Of a DNA stretch of 64,000 bases, positions 32,221-43,284 are shown piece by piece (the stretch's first letter is position 1; each line of letters opens with the position of its first letter). The position numbers and the translations under genes are program-made. The DNA is taken from contig OX621245.1 of the NCBI GenBank assembly GCA_951640165.1, forward strand, positions 24,606,330-24,670,329, in the 5' to 3' direction. The DNA comes from Pseudoips prasinana. Lineage: Eukaryota; Arthropoda; Insecta; Lepidoptera; Nolidae. Below the pieces are notes generated by a model. That model saw nothing but the letters and a program-made list of their open reading frames with translations. It was not told the DNA's origin and did no database searches.

Positions 32221-32491
32221 GTTATTCAGCGTGATGACTATTACCTGATGCCCGAGTAATCCCTAAATTTATTTTAACATAAGCTGGGAGTACCTCCACG
32301 TGGTATGGGCGGTAACATTAAGATATCGCGTTTTTTTGTAACAGCGGATAACTGAGCTTAGGCGGGAAAAACATCATCAAGATTGCTTTTCGCTCAATGC
32401 TCACTGTAGGAATCGCAACCTTACTGGCTAAAACTGAAAAATGACGATGAATGAATGAATGACAAAAAATGAGATGCAATAGCATGGATAT

Positions 32492-32718
32492 GAACACATC
32501 CTCTTCTTACACTCATTTACCGGCTACGATACAACATCAGCAACGTTTAGAAGAAGCAAGGTGGGTTTCTGTAAATTGTATTTAAATTGGAAAATTATTA
32601 AGGAAGCAGCAAAGATCTTTTACAACCCAAGCTCCAGCCATAGTGATGTTGCAGAAGCTGGAAAAGTATGCTTCCTGAAATGGTATGGGACACCAGCAAA
32701 AATGACCCTTCTCAATGT
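32492..32718 (+). pseudogene. XPG/FEN1-like segment of the transposon protein
   Basis: The frame reads EHILFLHSFTGYDTTSAT, then FRRSKVGFCKL, KIFYNPSSSHSDVAEAGKV, FLKWYGTPAKM and LLNV, where it meets RTE sequence. Family members I recall have GCDTTSA at the first block; here Cys is Tyr. The frame matches that of the CXC piece 2.8 kb downstream. An in-frame stop lies just upstream, and the N-terminal nuclease half is not recognised. This is a dead fragment. Confidence 0.68.
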
Positions 32719-35030
32719 AATTCTTCAAGAGGGTTTTATCGCCCTTTTTGAAGAAGAGCACCACCACACCCCCGTGCCATGCTTGTGGCCTTTGACCTTC
32801 TAGTATGACGGAGTTAAATAACTTCTGAAGGGCCCGTAGGATTGGTGTACCACCCGCCTTTAGAAGCTCTGCCGTAACTCCATCATCACCAGGCGCCTTC
32901 TTGTTCTTAAGCTGTTCGAGAACCATTCTAATCTCTCACAGGTGACTGGGTTTACGTATACAGCTGTCCGTAGAACCTCTCGATCTCTCCCAGCAACTCA
33001 GGTCTAGACGTGACGATTCTACCATCCTCAGTCTTAAGCTTCGTCAGTTGGCTATGTCCAACAGACAGTTCTCTTGCAAACACTTTAGAGCCTTTGTTCC
33101 GCTCAATGGCTTCTTTAATACAATTTGTATTAAATTGACGCGAGTCGCGAGTCAAATACTTTGAGATCTGTCTGTTGAGCTGGTAGCATCATCAGAGGAT
33201 GTCAGAACCATTTTCCGTCTTTCGTCCATAAGCTGCAGGGTATAGTCAGAGATCTTTTTGGTTCTCTTTATACGGTGGGCCTTGAAGACCTTAGACCCAG
33301 CCGTATGGACAGCTTCTACGAGCCTGTCGTGGTATGAGTCCACTTCCTCGCAATCTGCTAGGCATTTGAAACGGTTTTGCAGTTTGAGCTGAAAGGGTTC
33401 AGGGTTTTGGATGTGGATGGGTAAAGGTCGGAGCGTAGACTTTATCAGTCGGGACCTCTAGAGCTTAACATTTAGGTTCAATGAGCCTCTCGCCAGTCTG
33501 TGATCGCTCCCGGTTTTAACCGTATTGATTACTGAGACGTCATTGAACATCTGTCTACTCGTCGACAAGATAAAGTCTATCTCGTTTTTTGTTTTACCAT
33601 CGGGGCTTACCCAGGTCCCTTTGCGGTTTTCCGGCTTCTTGAAAAAGGAGTTCGTCATAAAGAGTCCCTACTTCTCCATGAAGTCGGCCAACATTTGGCC
33701 CCGGGGATTCCGGTCTCCAGTTCCAAATTGCCCCACTCTCAGCTCATTCCCGAATGGTTTACCCAGCTTCGCGTTAAAGTCCCCCATGACCACAGTGAAA
33801 TAAGAGTTCGAGCTATGTATGGCTCTAGAAATATCCTCAACATGACCTCAACCTCATCGTCGGAGTGCGTCGAAGTCGGCGCGTAAACCTGTATGACCTT
33901 CAACGAATACCGCTTGGTAATTCTGAGTATAAGGTACGCAACCCTAGTCGACACACTCTCAATTTGCACTATGTTGTGGACGAGGGACTTGTGGACTATG
34001 AACCTACCACCACCTTGGGACAGTTGGTCGCCCTTCCAGAAATAGAGCAGATTCCCGGATTTCAGGATTATCGTGTCCTCCCCCTCTCTTCGGACTTCAG
34101 ATAATCCTATTATGTCCCATTGTAACCTCCTCAATTCTTCCTCCAGTTCGATCATCTTCTCGTCGGTCCGCAGCGTGCGTGTGTTGTATATTGCCAGGGC
34201 CAGAGGTCGTCGGTTTTGGTAACGCGGAATCTGCCGGGGATTCTTAGCACCCCCTGCCCTGCCGTAACCACGGCTGTTACCACGGCTGGGAATAGCAGGG
34301 CTGCCGGAGACTGGGGGCCATGAACTGGGGGAAATGAAGGACACAATTAAACAAAGTAAGTTCGTCATGCTCCCATTGTGTGTTAATGCTTGCAGTGGCG
34401 TTGTGGGTCGGGTCGTTTCCTTTCCTCTAATATGGCTGGCCCTCACGTCATACTCGTGAACGGGTGCTGCTTGCGGTAACTGGTCGAACTGCTGTTGGGG
34501 TACTCATAATATTTTATTTTTTCATACAGTCGTTGCCTCTGGTTGACTTGTTAATTTTGTAAATGTACGCGGATGTACCCACCGTTTTCTCATCTAGTAA
34601 GAGGTTATTCTAATTGCTTGAGTGAAATTTAATGTTATTGTTTATTATCTCACAATTTTTTTGATTCATTAGATGACAACGGTTCTGTGCGTGCATTAGC
34701 CTACATAACCCCCATCACAATGTAAGAAACTACATGATTAAAAAAAAAAAAAGGAACGAAAACAAAAAGCAAAAGAAGACGAAAAAAGCAAGCCTGGAGT
34801 TTCTTCGTGGCTTTCTTCTCCGGGTCGTCCACCTAGGTAGCTAGAGAAAGCCGCAGGTTAGCTAGGGTAGGCTCCTCAGCGGCGAGGATCGCTTTGGCCC
34901 CTTAACACGTCATTGGTGATCCCGTGCAACTGATCACACCCTCTCTTAGAATTCTGTCCTTTTGCTTCAGCGGCCCCCTGAGCTGTGGCCCGAACCCTAA
35001 AAGGGTGGCCTCGGGTATTAATTGTTTAAT
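32718..35030 (-). pseudogene. RTE-type LINE, 5' half with endonuclease (copy 4)
   Basis: From 34446 downward: AIYNTRTLRTDEKMIELE (catalytic N), IIGLSEVRREGED (catalytic E), VIQVYAPTSTHSDDEVE, a frameshift, FNAKLGK-type sequence, FFKKPENRKGTWVSPDGK, TVKTGSDHRLARG (SDH box), ELSVGHSQLTKLKTEDGR, ERFYGQLYT, and the first RT block NKKAPGDDGVTAELLKAGG ending at LLKNY. Several frameshifts and stops lie between. Upstream to about 35030 a GC-richer stretch (ACCCTTTTAGGGTTCGGGCC on the complement) is probably the 5' UTR. The element stops abruptly inside RT block 2 at 32718, so its 3' half, not its 5' end, is missing. Confidence 0.88.
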
Positions 35031-35199
35031 TTAAGCTACTGGTTAAGAGCCTTCTGCGCTAGCCAAATGCTCATTGCCTTCAATTCTTTAATTTTAATAT
35101 TGTACAACTAAATTTCAAAATAATAGATTAATTTTTTTAGACTAATTACGTTTTTGTAATTTTTATGCTGTATTCGACTATGTTTATGTACTCCATTGT

Positions 35200-35475
35200 G
35201 AACTTGACAAGTACAAGTGTATGTTAATACCCAAGTGCTGAATAAATTTCATTATTTCAATTGTGTCCTTCATTTGAGGGATCTGCCATAATTGCCACGC
35301 TTGGCAAACGGGTTGGCGATCGCAGTATGGTAGACATTGGTACTCATGAGAACACTGCTGCCCATTCTCTGGTATATATATTCCCTCGGGACGACTTCTA
35401 CGTCCCCCCGCGGGATGAGAGGGGGTGGCGATATTCTCTAGGCCGTTACCACAAAACCACTAAGAGCCACTAAGT
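35200..35475 (+). repeat. Repeat M-like sequence next to an A-rich end
   Basis: GTGCTGAATAAATTTCATTA at 35235-35255 looks like a retroelement 3' end. It is followed by GGCAAACGGGTTGGCGATCG and CACTGCTGCCC, which weakly match repeat M at 3845 and 60470. It lies between the RTE piece and the CXC fragment. Confidence 0.45.
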
Positions 35476-35494
35476 AGCTAAATATAATTCCTGA

Positions 35495-35896
35495 AGCACA
35501 TATCGCCAAGTGCAGCATTAGCTCGGGAATAAGCTGCTCCCTCAAGAGTGGGGTGGAAAAAATGAAGGTGGTATCTTGGCGCCAAGAACAGCAAAAGATT
35601 TACCGGCACCGCAGGTTTTACTAAAAACAATATTTTGTCGCTGCACCAAGGATTGTAGCAGCAGCAAATGTGGATGTCGCAAAGCTATGCTGAAATGTTC
35701 TGCTGCGTGCCTTCATTGCCAAGGAAAATGCTTCAACGGCGTGTCTTTTAGCGAGGAAGACAACGAGAATGACCATGAAGATGATTGAAAGCCCTCTGAG
35801 CAAGAACCACTTACCACTGAGGAGGGAGAGGAAGAAGAAACCACAGAAAACGACCTTTTACCAGGACCCTCACGACCTAAGAGAATAAAAATGTGA
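35495..35896 (+). pseudogene. CXC-domain C-terminus of the transposon protein
   Basis: The frame reads TYRQVQH, a TAG at 35519, LGNKLLPQEWGGKNEGG, LPAPQVLLKTIF, then the cluster CRCTKDC, KCGCRKAMLKC and AACLHCQGKC. After a TGA at 35786 it continues in frame as an acidic tail ending PSRPKRIKM and a stop. The cysteine spacing resembles tesmin/TSO1-type CXC repeats, a DNA-binding zinc module. The TAG replaces an expected Trp before LGN. The segment is directly followed by the right TIR. A host tesmin-like gene is less likely given the WG/PAP/LL context. Confidence 0.72.
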
Positions 35897-35944
35897 ATCA
35901 TTCACAGAATTGGACTTAGAAACGAATATTTCAAAACTTTTTTT

Positions 35945-36117
35945 AATTGCACTTTTCCAGAGCCAGTAGTTCGAAAACGGATGGGATATGGAAAAGTATC
36001 AAAGTTAATCAAAGTTATAGAAAATTTTAAAAGCTTTCATTTCATCTTAGATCATTTTTTGCTAAAACGCGCCATTTTTGAAATATTAGCGTAAAACCTA
36101 AAATTGAGGTCTTTGTC
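35945..36117 (-). repeat. Right terminal inverted repeat of the transposon
   Basis: Ends AACCTAAAATTGAGGTCTTT and GTC; complementary to 31875-32048 over about 165 bp. The next bases (CCCCCTCCCC) share nothing with the left flank. Confidence 0.88.
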
Positions 36118-36359
36118 CCCCTCCCCTTCCTCCGCCTCACCTCCTGGACATCAGGACTTTTAGTACGTTTTCACTCTAAGTACTCTGAACAAGTTTCTGA
36201 AGAAATCGCTCAGGTTCCCGCTCACGCACTCTACAACTACTTTATTAATACTATATACCGAAAAACTTCACACTCTCTACTTTGTTTATGACCATTGTAT
36301 TTTATATGTCCATCCAGTCCATTTTAGTATATGTCCATCAACACTCACACGCACAGTCA

Positions 36360-37302
36360 TACGAAGTTTTCGTCTTTTCATCGTAAAAATTATACTGTTT
36401 TAAAACCTATATGTGAGAATAGTTGTTACGCAACTTTAAATCGATATAGCTCCTAAACGGCCGATCTAATCGAAAAATGTTGAAAGAAAACTAAAAATAT
36501 TTTTTAAATACCTATTCAACGATACCCCACATGACATAGTTTGTTGACTTTATTTTTTTTAATTTTCACGTAATGGCGTCCAGTAGTCGCCATATTGAAT
36601 TTACACTAACGTCATGTCTTTAGTGACACTTTCCGGACTGAAAGGAATCGATTGACGTGCGAATAGTTAAAATCGGCCCAGGCGTTTGGTCTGTACAGTG
36701 CTTCAAAGGAACATACATAGCCTGATAAACACATTACCCTTTGCGTCCCGCAGTCGGGTAAAAAACCGAACCCTTATAGATTCGTCATGTCTGTCTGTCC
36801 GTCCGAATGTCACAACCACTTTTTCCGAAACTATAAGAACTATACTGTTGAAACTTGCATTGAGCAATAAACCGCATTAAGATTTTCACACAAAAATAAA
36901 AATAATTTTGGGGGTTCCCCATACACAAAACTGAAAGTCTAAATTTTTTTTCATATTACCCATACATGTGGGCTATCTATGGATAGATCTTCAAAATGAT
37001 ATTAAGGTTTCTAATATTACTTCTTTCTAAACTAAATAGTTTGCTTGAAAGACACTTCCAAAGAGGTAAAATTTAACTTCTAAAATAAGAGAATGATAAA
37101 ACTAAAAAATATGTATGATGTACTTTACCATGCAAACTGGTTGGTTTGAACGAGATCTAGTAAGTTGTTTTTTTAATACGTCATAAAGCGTAAACCGTAA
37201 TTTACCTTTCATTTAATCAACTGAAATACTTGCTGCTACGGAACCCGTCATGGGCGACTCTGACTTGCACTTGGCTAGTTTTTTCAACAAAGTTCGGACA
37301 CT
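36360..37302 (+). repeat. Dispersed GGTTCCG-type repeat, worn copy
   Basis: 36430-36740 holds GCAACTTTAAATCGATATAG and AATCGGCCCAGGCGTTT, common lepidopteran repeat text. 36755-37282 follows the order of 21100-21680 (CCGAACCCTTATAGATTCGT, GATCTTCAAAATGATATTAA, AACTTGCTGCTACGGAACCC-like end) with many changes. Confidence 0.65.
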
Positions 37303-37381
37303 AAATACTTGCTGCTACGGAACCCGTCATGGGCGACTCTGACTTGCACTTGGCTAGTTTTTTCAACAAAGTTCGGACACT
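37224..37381 (+). repeat. Perfect 79-bp tandem duplication
   Basis: AAATACTTGCTGCTACGGAA through TTCGGACACT occurs at 37224-37302 and 37303-37381 with no difference seen. Confidence 0.93.
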
Positions 37382-37679
37382 ATTTATGCCTACATATAAA
37401 AATAGCAGCAGTCTAGGAAATAAATTTTATAAATAAATATAAAAGGGGCTCGCACTGGGGGATATATTCGAATACTTATACCTAATTGATTGTAATAAAC
37501 TTTAAGTGTGGTTTCAAGAAATAATGTGCTAGCGCAAATTTTCCCATTTTAGCGGTGAAAGTAATGTCATTATGCGAAATACCGTCCGATCATTTTAAAA
37601 CCTGCACTTAGCATATAGTAATGTTCTTTTAAATATAAAAATACTTAATGTTAATTTAGAAAATGTTTTTTTATATAAA

Positions 37680-38395
37680 ACAAATAAGGTCTGTAGCAAC
37701 GTAGACTTTAAAAAGCATGTGTGCAAGTAGTCAGAACATCTCTGTTCAAATTTAAAGTGAAGTATATATACATGATTATTTCTAGGTTAATATACATAGA
37801 TATTTGTTATGTGGCTTGTATGAAAACATTATAAATAACATTTAATTTATGTTAGTAATAATATATAATAATAATGTATATAGGGACAATGTCACACAGA
37901 TCATACCAGCCCCAAACTAAGCAAAGCTTGTACTATGGATACCAGGCGACGATATACATTACATACTTATATATTATGATTTAGTTATTTGACTAGCTCA
38001 TTCAAATTATTTTCAAAGAGATTATTTATAGGTTTAATTATTGAAATTCAGCGTTATAGATATATTTTACTATTTCTTGGCTGAATGGTTCTGTCAATAA
38101 TAAAGGTTATTATTAGGTATTCAATATTAATATTATGGCAGACCTTGTATTTATAACGACGGTCGCACTTTAATGCTACCACCGGATCTACTGAACTGAG
38201 AAGACCCAGTGAAACATACTCAGCGGGTGTCTCTACTATCGGTTTCAACACGGCCCAGTTGCGACGCTCCGGCGAAACATACTCAAGGGGGCATATGCAC
38301 GAGACTTGGTTCACTCACTGAAATTATTTAACAGGCGAACATATTATTTACTCGATTGGCTCTCTGTTTGACAAGTTTGACTACATGGCTTTTAC
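37680..38395 (-). repeat. LINE F 3' UTR, older copy
   Basis: GCAACGTAGACTTTAAAAAG, GACGGTCGCACTTTAATGCT, CCACCGGATCTACTGAACTG and AACATACTCAAGGGGGCAT match 29300-29760. A family A SINE tail sits inside it (37875-37977). Confidence 0.78.
37875..37977 (-). mobile_element. SINE family A, 3' part
   Basis: GGGACAATGTCACACAGATC, then CCCAAACTAAGCAAAGCTTG and ACCAGGCGACGATATACA are the family A tail. The tRNA-like head is missing. Confidence 0.78.
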
Positions 38396-38879
38396 AAAAT
38401 TGTTTTTATAATATTAAATATTTTTTTGAATGGAGACAAAATGATGTCTGCACGAAAATATAAACTTTCTACAACCACATGTTCTTTATATTGTTATTTT
38501 CTAAAATTTTATTAATACTTGAATTATTTGACAAGTACCTATGATTTTTTTGATATATTTTTGATGATAATTATGACATATACATGTAATATAAAATATT
38601 ATGTAATTGTGACATGTACCGGTTTTATCTATAATTGTAATTTTAATGTGTATTATAATTTAATGCAATGGTAAATTTGAATCGAATGTATTCTAATTTA
38701 ATTTGTTTAAACAATTGTGTAAAATTATGGTTTAATCTAAATAATTAATTATGTAATCTCTAATTTAATAATATTTACACGTCGACATATCGACATAGTA
38801 TGATGAAACTATCAAATTTGTTAACACCTTCATGTATACACTCATATTCAGTGAATAAATGATTGATTCTTGATTCTTG
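38396..38879 (+). mobile_element. Insertion ending in (GATTCTT)n-like tail
   Basis: This stretch separates the LINE F 3' UTR from its RT C-terminus. It ends TCAGTGAATAAATGATTGAT and TCTTGATTCTTGAA, an AATAAA signal plus short repeats typical of a non-LTR 3' end. The parent is unknown. Confidence 0.5.
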
Positions 38880-38990
38880 AATGTACTCCTTAGTACTGTA
38901 GTAAGTCTTAGCCATTTAAGTGTATCTAGAACATAGTATTAGTTACATGAGTAGCGAGCTTATTATAAAACTTAATACAATTTCCGTCCT
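38880..38990 (-). pseudogene. LINE F RT C-terminus, worn
   Basis: ATGTACTCCTTAGTACTGTA, GCCATTTAAGTGTATC and TATAAAACTTAATACAATTT correspond to the coding part at 30030-30180 (the TKEYI to FYNKLP region) with indels. It completes the older LINE F copy. Confidence 0.65.
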
Positions 38991-38994
38991 CTTG

Positions 38995-40210
38995 AATTAG
39001 TTCCTCTCAGATAAATCTTATTTTATCGTTAATGAATAGTGGTGTAATAACATTTATCTGCGCTGAAATTATATATACTTTTTCTAATGGTTTAATATTT
39101 GTGTGGAAATTATATGTATATTTACAATAGACAAAGTTCTTTTTTTATTTAGTGGAACGCTAACATATAATCTATATTCCAAATTAAAATAGTAATGTGT
39201 TACCATGGCGCAAACCGATTCCAGTTTTAATTTTACTCAACTGAAATTTACAAGTACTCAGGGACATACTGCCAAAATATATTAAATTTGGACTATAACT
39301 ATAAGACATATAATATTTGATATAGGTTTCCATGTTTTCTTTTCTTTCAATTTTTAAATCTAAGCTTTCTCTTTCTTGTTATTTCTTGATGTTAATAATT
39401 TCTCTAAAAAAAGAGACAATGCCAAAGATGGACGAGTTTAAGATGCGTATCAGTCTTAGGGGAATAATTCGAACACGCGATAGTGTAGACTTTCTACTAA
39501 GGCTACCTAACCAAGTAATTTATTTAGTATTTTTGTAACAATGTTTTGGGGTTTTTCTCCTTGTTCTAGAAAGGTTGTTTGTAAAACACTCTTTTGTTAT
39601 ACTTCGTAGAACCAACTGTAATGTATCTATATAAACTTCATGAAACAGCCCCAGACAAGAACTACCAAGAATACGCAAGTAGCACTTACCTATTCTTATC
39701 TTATTTATTATTTATTTTGTAAGTGTTTTGTATATTAAACTTTTAAACCGTAATAGATATTATATTTTAAAACATAGGTTCTATTTTATTTTGATACCAC
39801 TTTGAGGATTTGTCCTAAATTTAGAGAATATGTAGGTGGTACTAAAATTGTTAATTGAAACAAAGCATGTAGTCCAATTAGACTTGCCACAAATTAAATT
39901 TAATCTGATTCGTAGCTTTTAATAAGGTCACTGTGGCGTAAATAGTTCATATCACCTGGTATTAGGTTAAGCAGCACATACGGCTGTTTAATTATCGTGT
40001 ATGTATATACAATTGTTGAACAATGACGTCTGCTTTTCATTGGCATTAGAAGGTGTAATTGAATCTTTTTAAACATTTATTCCGTTCACAATGCATAATA
40101 GGTACCTACTGAATAATCACCATACAGAAATACATCATATTTCTCTTACAAATATTATTATTACTGATATGTGTATGTTTAGATGTATAATTTTTTATAA
40201 TTAATATAGT
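38995..40210. other. Long spacer, no supported feature
   Basis: AT-rich DNA; the 68-codon frame at 39332 has no family features. Confidence 0.4.
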
Positions 40211-40212
40211 TA

Positions 40213-41150
40213 ATCTACACAAATAAAATTGGAATGTCTTTTTTTAATACCGAAATAACCGTTGTTTACTACATAAATATAAGAGAGGCACAGCGTTCAT
40301 TCGCATTTAATGCTGTGTTTCTGAGTGTGAGTAACGTCGCCAGTGCTCATTGGAGTGGGGGGGAAGGGTCAGCTCCTGTTTGCTGACTCTTAAAGGCCGA
40401 CAACGCACCCGCGACTCCTCTGGTTTTGCGAGTGTCCATGGGCGGCGGTGATCACTTACCATCAGGTGACCCGCTTACTCGTTTGTCGACCTCTGACATA
40501 AAAAAAATGCGGTATATCGGAATGTAATATATATACGGTACATACACCAAAATAACATTTTTTACAATTTTTGTCTATCTGTCTGTTTGTTCTGGCTAAT
40601 CTCTGAAATGACTGGACCGATTTTGACGGGACTTTTACTGTCAGGTACCTTATGTAATAAGGAGTAACTTAAGCTACGTTTATTTCAGAAATATTGTTTT
40701 ATTTTAGAAAAATCTAGAAAAAACGAAATAAACTAATTAACACCCGGACGAAGCGCAGGTACAGCTATTTTCATCTATACAAATAAATAAAATTGGAGTG
40801 TATGTTTGTAATATTGAAATAACCGTTGTTTACTACATAAATATGAATATACACCAAAATAACATTTTTTACAATTTATGTCTGTTTGTCTGTTTGTTCC
40901 GGCTAATCTCTGAAATGCCTGTACCGATTATGACTGGACTTTTATTGGCAGGTCGCTTATGTAATAAGGAGTAACTTAGGCTACGTTAATTTTCGAAAAA
41001 ATATTTTATGTTAGAAAATCAAGAAACAACGAAATAAACTAATAAACACGCGGACGAAGCGCAGATACAGCTACTGTCATCCATACAAATAAATAAAATT
41101 GGAGTGTCTGTTTGTAACATTGAAATAACCGTTGTTTACGACCTATATAA
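40213..41150 (+). repeat. Three tandem copies of a dispersed repeat
   Basis: The start TACACAAATAAAATTGGA followed by GAAATAACCGTTGTTTACTA recurs near 40213, 40780 and 41088. The body CTGGCTAATCTCTGAAATG and GTAATAAGGAGTAACTTA occurs in the first two, and the third is only the start. Copy 1 is interrupted by repeat I. Confidence 0.8.
40281..40510 (+). repeat. Repeat I inside tandem copy 1
   Basis: GAGGCACAGCGTTCATTCGC to GGTTTTGCGAGTGTCCATGG, GTGATCACTTACCATCAGGT and TCGACCTCTGACATAAAAAA. The A-rich end supports a retroelement 3' end inserted on the plus strand. Confidence 0.72.
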
Positions 41151-41154
41151 TTGT

Positions 41155-42010
41155 AAGGAAAATCGTGTATTGATAATTTTCTCTTTTTTCCTTTATCTCT
41201 TGGTGCCAAATTTCGAAATTGTAGGCCAATGGAAAGTTATCCTAATCTTAGTATGTGAGTCAGTGAAACATTTTTTAATGAAAATTGAAAATAATAAAAT
41301 ATGTTTTGTGTGCAGTATTTATTCACTCAATGCACGGACTATACAGATTAGATTAAGACCTAATTAAGTAGGTTAATCTATTCTGTACACAATTAAAGCC
41401 TGTGCAATAAATGAATAAAATAATTTTACTTACTTTCTTTTTAAAATCAAAATGTTTTCTTATTTCTAATTATTTACCTTATGAAAACGTATCTCCTACC
41501 TACTTTTTATATATTCCTACTTATTTGTACCTAAAATCTCCTAAAGCCTTCTAAAACGTGTCAGTGTTAATAAAAAAAGAAATGTGAGAAACCGAGGCCC
41601 AAGACGCCCGTAGAACGCAACTGACACCAAAAGTAAGCCGCTTATCCTAATATGACGGGTAGAAGCCTTTTTATAAGTACTAGCGCGCCGCCCGACTTCG
41701 CGTGAAGCTTTGATCAGATGGTAGGGGAAACGAGATATGGAAAAGCTGGTTTGGTAAAAGCAGGACATTATACGACAATGTACTTAGTACTTTTTACTCG
41801 ACTAGGTATGTCTAAGTAAAAAGCATAAAGTACCGTAAGTATCTTCGCATCTTGTTTTGTTTCTTCATAATGCTTTGACTAATAAAATAAAGTAGAGATC
41901 GCACTAGTGCGAAATTCTACCATTAAGGTTCTATTGTCTAAGTTTATAGACATGAAACACAAATAATATTAATCTCAGTCTCAGTTTAGATGTTGGAATG
42001 TTAGTGTGTG
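41155..42010. other. Spacer with a trace of a CTAGC-type repeat
   Basis: Near 41680-41740, GTACTAGCGCGCCGCCCGAC looks like the start of a repeat related to J. Otherwise nothing is supported. Confidence 0.4.
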
Positions 42011-42014
42011 TAAT

Positions 42015-42053
42015 GTTCATTTTATTAAAATAATTTATTTTAATAAAATGAAC
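42015..42053. repeat. 17-bp perfect palindrome arms
   Basis: GTTCATTTTATTAAAAT and its exact complement are separated by 5 nt, shortly before the mariner pseudogene. Confidence 0.85.
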
Positions 42054-42149
42054 CATTTTGCCGCGGAGTTTGTGTTGCATCTGTTATTTATATTAAATAC
42101 AGTGCTGGTTTTAGTAATATCATATATAGTGTGTATTGCGAATTTCATA

Positions 42150-43279
42150 ATGGACAAAAATATTGAACAAAGAGTTTGTCTTAAATTTTGCATCGTTAAT
42201 GGAATTTCGTGTTCGGAGTCACTGAAAATGTTACAGAAGGCTTACGGTGAATCGACTTTATCAAAAACTCGTGCTTATAAGTGGTTCAAAGCGTTCAAAA
42301 GCGGTCGAGATGTGATGAAAGATTTGCCTCGCTCTGGTAGGCTATCAACGTCTGCAACTGAAGTAAACATCGCAAAAGTGAAGGAAATAGTGACTGAAAA
42401 TCCTCATTCAACTCTGAGAGAGATAGCTGATAGATAACTTTCTGTATCTCACGAGTCGATTCGTACCATTTTAACTAATCATTTGGGTATGAAACATGTT
42501 GCCGCTCGGCTAGTCCCAAAGGATCTGAATTTTCTCCAAAAAACTCAATCGCATGAAAGTCGCTGAGGATATAGTAGAACGAGTCAATTCCGACCCACAA
42601 CATTCATGAAACGCATTGTTACTTGTGACGAGACGTGGTTTTACGAGTTTGACATGCAAACTAGTCAACAAGCTTCGGAGTGGCGCTTTCCAACTGAACC
42701 GAAACCGAAAAAACCACGCCAAAGTCGATCAAAAGTCAAAGTCATGTTGACTGTTTTCTTTGACTATCGCGGTGTTGTGCACTCTGAATTCTTACCGGAA
42801 GGTCGAACGGTAAATAAAGAATATATTTGAGCGTTATGCGGCGTTTAAGAGAGCAAATTCGACGAAAAAGGCCAGATTTGTGGAAAAAAAAATTCTTGGA
42901 TTTTGCACCACGATAATGCACCTTCGCACAAGGCCATCATTGTGAACGAAGTTTTGACCAAACACTCAACAAATACCATCCAGCAACCACCATATTCACC
43001 AGATATGGTTCCAGGTGACTTCTTTCTTTTTCTTAAAATCAAATTACCACTTCATGGTACCCGTTTTCAATCGGTAGAAGACATAAAGGATAATTCGCGG
43101 CGAGAACTGAACTCGATTCCAAAAGAAGCGTTTAAAAAATGTTTTGATGAATGGATTATTCGTTGGCGTAAGTGTATCGTTTCTGAAGGAGCATACTTTG
43201 AAGGTGATAAAATAAATTTGGATGAATAACAAACATTTTGTATATTATTGATCTTTTCCCGGTATTTCTTGACAGAGTA
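42150..43279 (+). pseudogene. mariner transposase, decayed
   Basis: Starts MDKNIEQRVCLKFCIVNG at 42150-42153, with a helix-turn-helix domain (GESTLSKTRAYKWFKAF, DLPRSGRLSTS, TILTNHLGMKHVAARLV) and the catalytic domain: IVTCDETWFYEFD (first D), HHDNAPSHKAI (second D), PPYSPDMVPGDFFLF (third D, 34 residues on) and the end VSEGAYFEGDKINLDE. A stop ends the first frame at about 42435, and shifts or stops follow near 42570, 42830 and 42890. The right TIR is visible as CCCGGTATTTCTTGACAGAG then TA (43257-43279). I could not find the left TIR. Confidence 0.9.
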
Positions 43280-43284
43280 GTATT

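Larger units (their letters stand above)
31875..36117 (+). mobile_element. Fossil Academ-like DNA transposon with nested insertions
   Basis: Both ends carry inverted repeats of about 165 bp starting GACAAAGACCTCAATTTTAG. Between them, on the plus strand, lie two parts of one gene in the right order: an XPG/FEN1-like segment (32492-32718) and a CXC-domain C-terminus (35495-35896). I recall proteins with GCDTTSA followed by FYNP, AGxxxFL and a C-terminal CXC cluster as an arthropod repeat family, and XPG plus cysteine-rich architecture as Academ-like; this naming is inference. Nested inside are a small LINE end (32062-32220), half an RTE element and other repeats. No target duplication is visible outside the TIRs. 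Confidence 0.62.

Noticed and set aside
35576..35788. Host tesmin/LIN54-type gene
   Set aside because: Only one cysteine cluster is seen, with stops on both sides, and the upstream context and adjacent TIR fit a transposon.
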